This document shows positions 59,700 through 64,000 of a DNA stretch of 64,000 nucleotides, piece after piece. The notes below the pieces were generated by a model. The model saw nothing but the letters and a program-made list of their open reading frames with translations, was not told the DNA's origin and searched no databases. Made by a program: the position numbers and the translations under genes. This stretch comes from Nageia nagi. Taxonomy: Eukaryota > Pinophyta. The stretch is from assembly GCA_050084985.1 (NCBI GenBank), contig JBITNC010000002.1, positions 5,828,001-5,892,000 of the forward strand, given 5' to 3'. Each line of letters begins with the position of its first letter. The first letter of the stretch is position 1.

Positions 59700-60959
59700 C
59701 TTAGCTTTTTTAGGTTTAGGTTGGGCTTGAGTGGAAGCTCAATACTATTGAGTGGCTTGAGGCTGTTGTGGAGTTGCTTAAGAAGTTGCTCTAGTTTGAA
59801 CACAATTTGTTTGTTCTCTAGCATATCTTGGAACCTAAAAGCTTACCATTATGAGATCGATAGTGGGATCTGATGTAGGTTCTACCATCTAGTTAGAATG
59901 TAACCCCAAATATTGAAGTTAATACATCACACATGAATCTAGAAAATGAGAAGATGAACATGGTGGACACCATTCCATGATGCTAAAAGTAGCACTTTCT
60001 ATAGAATTAGTCATAACAACATTCTCAATTATTTTAGAAAGATTTGGCTATTCTGGCTTATTGATCTTAGGCTAGAATCTTGGCTGATACTGATTATTAT
60101 ATCTTCTATAATTAAAACTAGGATTTTACCTTTCTTATAGAGTGAGCTTATTAGTTAGATTTCTAATAGTTATCTTCAGCTGCCTTATTCTTTCCTCTTC
60201 TTGAGATTTAGGTTCAGTACCAACACTTATGAAGGCAAGAGCAAGTAATGTTGGTGGCTGATTTTGAACAATAGGTTTGGGAGGAGGTGGTAAGGCTAGA
60301 ACTCTAGGGTGATTAATTTATGGAGTCTGCTTGAGAGATAAATTTGGAAATACAAGCATGATTATTTTGAGCTGCATTTTACCAGAGGACACTAGGGTAT
60401 GTTTTGCAATCTTTGCTATCTGGTAAACATATGAGAATGTATCTCTTAACATAACAATAAGCATATTGAGGTCAGGGAGAAAAGCTTTCCTATAATACAC
60501 TAGAGCTTATGCATTCGTTGGTCTAATCCTTACTGGTATGGACTTTCATGTTCTTTCAAATTTGATATTAAAATCATCAATAGATTCATAAGGATATCTT
60601 TTGATACATGCTATGAGATTGAGGAAAGTGCTATCATCACCATCTACAAAAAATCTTTTAATCAAAGCCTGACACAACTCTCCCCATGAATTTACAAATT
60701 GGAGGGCAAGAAATCTAAACCACTCAGCTACTTTGCCTTCAAAAGAGTGTCATAATAGCCTTCTCATCACAATTTCATTAGTAATATCGAAGCTTGAAGC
60801 CAACATAGATACATCTTGATAGTACTTGTATGGCATCTTTTCAGAGCCATCATACTTGGGTAAAAATTTAAAAACTGCTTAAGGTATAAGTGGTGAATTA
60901 GCGGCTACAACCAAAGAATGATTATTATTCCATGAAAAAAAATCTATTGGTCGAGCCAT
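59700..60959 (-). pseudogene. G3 gag
   Basis: ATG at 60959-60957 (MARPIDFFSWNNN). The gag domain is readable as KYDGSEKMPYKYYQDV, then HSFEGKVAEWFRFLALQF and WGELCQALIKRFF. It continues with YRKAFLPDLNMLIVMLRD and a proline-rich ALPPPPKPI stretch. Several stops interrupt it and no zinc knuckle was recognised. Confidence 0.82.
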
Positions 60960-61286
60960 ACTTGGAGAATGTATAGAAGATGAAGGATTTTTTGAGAGTG
61001 AGTTAAATACAACTGATAAAGAGGTTGCCTTTAAAGGCACCAAAGGAAACACAACCTAATAAATCTTTTACCTAGTCCTTCTATGAGGAACTAATAGCTC
61101 TTGAAATCTAGGCTATCTAAGGGAATTTCTAGTACTAATTCTAGGTAGTCTACATTCTGGAGGTGCCAAGGTTTAAAACAAATTTGACTAGTTGATAGCA
61201 GAGTCGCTAATATGGTTACAAAGACCTTATAATATTGAAGGATTTAATTGATAGCCCACTAGACGAAGCTATCAGGCCTAACCATA

Positions 61287-61401
61287 CCTGCTAAATATGA
61301 TATTTAGCTCATGTCCCATCAGGTGTGCCAAAAAATGGAACTGCCTACTAAATATGTAATTTAACTCGTGTCCCATCAAGCATGCCAAAAATGAAACTGG
61401 T
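61287..61401 (-). repeat. Tandem copy of the G3 primer-site region
   Basis: Two units of about 57 bp share ctcatgtcccatcaggtgtgcc-like and ctcgtgtcccatcaagcatgcc-like strings. On the minus strand both read TTTTTGGCA.GC.TGATGGGAC, similar to the leader just after the LTR in many Tat elements. One of them is the likely primer-binding site. Confidence 0.55.
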
Positions 61402-63140
61402 TACTATTGATCAGTATAGCATAGCCTCAAGGGTTTGGTTTAGTCATGTTCTCCACTTCTTACAATGGTAGGTTCCTTGAAAGAGCAGGAGGTGGTGGGG
61501 ATGCGCTTGTGTTGATTTTTTTCTCAATCTTCGATTTATAGGTTAGTTCCTATCTATATTTAAGGTTAAAAGTAACAAGAAAGGAATAAAAAGATAAAAA
61601 GTTACAGAAAAGAGATAAATAAATAAATAGCTAAAATAAAAAATTTACAACGCGAGCATTGAAGCACATGCAGTAATCCATAGCCAATATTAAGAATAGT
61701 AAACTATCTCAACTTGGGGTCTCGCAATCACAACACACAACCATAATTTGTAGAAAATATTTTACACATAACATTCACAAAAGCAATAACAACCACTTTG
61801 TTGTAAGAGGGTAAAGCATTGTCTGTTTGTATTATCATATGTGAGTTAATCTTACAGATTAGGGCAAATTTGTTAAAATGTCTGACCTCTTTGATTTCTA
61901 AAAGCTAGCTATTTATATAACTTCCCCCCTCTCTGGGTGGTTGGGTTTCATTAATATACATTACTACTAGCATTGAATGAAATAACTAAAATAACACTAT
62001 TTATATAAATGCTACAACTGTGTTAGATTACATAGTGAATAAGTATGACTACTCCTTCTTCAGTCTTGTAGCTGATTGAAGATAGCATTGTAGCTGATTG
62101 AGTAATTATTTGATTGTATATTGATTGGTATGATTTGGTATTATGCTCTATCAACTGCTATCTACTTCTCTGTAATCTTTATGATCTCTACTGTAGATGT
62201 CAGTAATCAGAGTAATGATGGTTGATAGGCATTATGTTTACTTCAAAAAGAATTACCAATGTTATATAAAAATGAGTTGATGTCGATACATTAATAGGGA
62301 CCTAAGGGTCAAACACTTAAGATGAAGTGGACCCAGGTGTTCTTCTTACGCATTACTCTTACTCTTGCTTAGCAGGCTCTATGTTCTTCTTTCGAGCTCT
62401 GTTAATGATCTAGTTCTGCCGAAACCCATTGATTTTCTCTAAAAAATATGATGTCCTCTCCCAAAGTTATCAGGCTCTATTGATGTTCTTCAAAAGTCTG
62501 CACCCGCCATTGCTTGCTCTGGGAGCTGTTGATTTTGATCAAAAATTGTAACATCATCTCCCAAAATCATCGAGCTTTATTGATGTTCTAATTCTACCGG
62601 GACCAGCTTCTTTTTACCAAAAATTATGATATCATCTTTCAAAATCCCTGAGCTCTATTGATGTTTTTCAAAAATCTAACTCTAAATTTGTACAAGTTTC
62701 AGACACTTGTGCCAACAATTCCTAGAGACTCTAAGGCAATAAAAATAATTCCAAGATACTTTTATATACATGACTCTTAGGTATCCTGAAGAAGATGACA
62801 TGACTCCCAGGTACTCTCACCTCCTGGCACTAAAGAATAAAAGAATGAAGGATTAACATAATTCTTGAGTATCCTTATTCACACAATTCTTGGGTACTAA
62901 AAAAAATATGACTCCTGAAACCCTAAGGAAAAGAAGTGAGAAGAGGAGGGATTAAGAATGAAAGAATACAAAATTTTTCAACTCATGAAGACTTTAAAAG
63001 AATACTGTCCCCTTGTGCACTCTTATATACATAACTCTTGGGCATTAAAGAATAAAATAATGAAGAATAAAAAATAATAAAATTACTCTAATTTTTAAGT
63101 GTTATTCTGAAGGAATACAACAAGATTGAAGCAAATTTTG
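61392..63140 (-). repeat. G3 5' LTR region, partial, ends uncertain
   Basis: The plus-strand start TGAAACTGG at 61392 abuts the primer-site region. A minus-strand TATA box (TTATATAAATAG, about 61910-61921) supports LTR identity. The far end was not found. Apart from short repeats nothing else is visible. Confidence 0.4.
62395..62690. repeat. Imperfect tandem repeat, unit about 85-100 bp, three copies
   Basis: Three units share tattgatgttcttcaaaa-type and aaaattatgatatcatct-type strings. They lie in the presumed G3 LTR or just beyond it. Confidence 0.65.
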
Positions 63141-63149
63141 AATAATGGT

Positions 63150-63449
63150 GAACCTTCTTAAAAATTTAGACCCTAGGTAGATTTTCTTGAGCCTATCCCA
63201 AGCGTCTTTTGCAAAGGTTGATGAAGAGATAATGAGAAGTACTTCATTTGATATTGCATAAAAAATCATAGAGTTTTTCAACTTATTCTTTGTGTTGTAA
63301 GCCTCAAGTGCCTTCTCATTTGTAGGAACAACTAAGTTTTTATTAACTTTCTACCATAACTTTCTTATGTGCAATTCAACTTTCATTTAAGGTTCCCAAA
63401 TACCATAGTTGGAACCATCGAAAATGTGCTTGGATAAGGTGTCTTCCAT
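63150..63449 (-). pseudogene. Ty1/copia gag N-terminal fragment
   Basis: From ATG 63449: MEDTLSKHIFDGSNYGIWEP, then MKVELHIRKLW, then a segment ending AKDAWDRLKKIYLGSKF. This is the DUF4219/UBN2 start of a copia gag, with two stops (after GIWEP and after RKLW). It is a different family from the element at 15894. No LTR was recognised; the rest is absent. Confidence 0.78.
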
Positions 63450-64000
63450 CTGCTACATAAGAAGGTGAAAGTGTTAACTAATGTAAACATGTCAAATTAA
63501 TTAACTATACATGTTGAGATTTGTTCAAATTAATCAACCATACATGATAAAATTTGATAAAAAAAAAGTCATGCTTAACTTGTTTAACAAATTTGATATG
63601 TGTAAAACTTTACCATAATATATTCCATACATCCAATATTTTGTCATAAGCAAGTACCATAGTTTTAGAGAGGGATAAATTCAAGGCTTGTTTTCTTATT
63701 TAAAATTAGGCCTTCACCTGGATGCTCGCAAGACGGAGCCTAGATCCTACCAATCCTCAAGTAATTTACCTTAGTCAATAATATACTCTCAGAAGGAGGA
63801 GTACTAACTATTTTTCAAGGTTGTGACATATGTTGGATAGGCCAAATTGTTATATTGATTATGTTTCAAATTATCCTCCTAAGTTATTAGGATAATCTTT
63901 GAATGAACGTGCGAACATGTGGTACCACTACACACATGTTTGTCCATCTATATAGAGTTATGTCCAAACCAATAGAGGACTTAAGGGTAATTAAAAAGTA
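63450..64000. other. Window end, no feature seen
   Basis: AT-rich with no frame, repeat pair or domain recognised. Confidence 0.5.

Larger units (their letters stand above)
46990..61960 (-). mobile_element. G3: decayed Ty3/gypsy element, split by the gag-only element
   Basis: On the minus strand the order is gag (60959 down), protease, a second RNase H, reverse transcriptase, RNase H, then integrase (to about 47060). The gag-only element at 48545-56686 is inserted in RNase H. A primer-site region is visible at 61287-61401 and a probable 5' LTR begins at 61392. The 3' LTR was not found; the left end meets the LINE relic. End coordinates are approximate. Confidence 0.8.

Overview
The window looks like repeat-rich nuclear DNA of a seed plant with a large genome, most likely a gymnosperm. 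That is an inference from four things: many old nested Ty3/gypsy and Ty1/copia elements, AT-rich spacers, one intronless PLS-type PPR-DYW editing-factor gene that ends in GNYW, and tandem relics of that gene. There are no rRNA or tRNA genes, no CRISPR array and no operons. The only protein gene that looks intact is the PPR-DYW gene at 41549-43882.

1-24.8 kb is a duplicated block. Segment 1-9370 recurs at 10889-24800 with about 3-4% mismatch in the part sampled. Each copy holds an old gypsy element (here G0) of which only the integrase tail and a split 3' LTR remain. A second gypsy element (G1, minus strand) sits inside that LTR, flanked by an unusually long 173-bp direct duplication. After the duplication, copy 1 gained a solo LTR (5823-6279, target duplication ATATT). 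Copy 2 gained a young copia element (15894-20848, LTRs about 3% different). Each copy still shows the other's empty site, so the order of events can be read directly.

25-36 kb holds the remains of two tandem PPR units. One is only a 3' flank (25325-25810). The other is a PPR-DYW pseudogene split by an 8.5-kb Tat-type gypsy element (G2, 26322-34782, plus strand). The intact PPR gene is the third unit. Between them lie a CT/TA microsatellite and a decayed DUF4283-type domain. Downstream lie a LINE relic and a minisatellite.

47-62 kb is another decayed gypsy element (G3, minus strand) with a second RNase H upstream of its reverse transcriptase. An 8.1-kb element (48545-56686, plus strand) is inserted in its main RNase H domain. 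It has two 896-bp LTRs, ATAGT target duplications, a gag reading frame and no pol. In antisense orientation it carries a GC-rich, apparently spliced gene with a plant mobile domain (PMD), an acidic region and a coiled coil. This gag-only, PMD-carrying element is the most interesting object here. Its LTRs and interior, and G2, also contain many copies of a quasi-palindromic motif of about 16 bp related to GGACCGCCCACGGTCC. The window ends with a G3 LTR region and a copia gag fragment.
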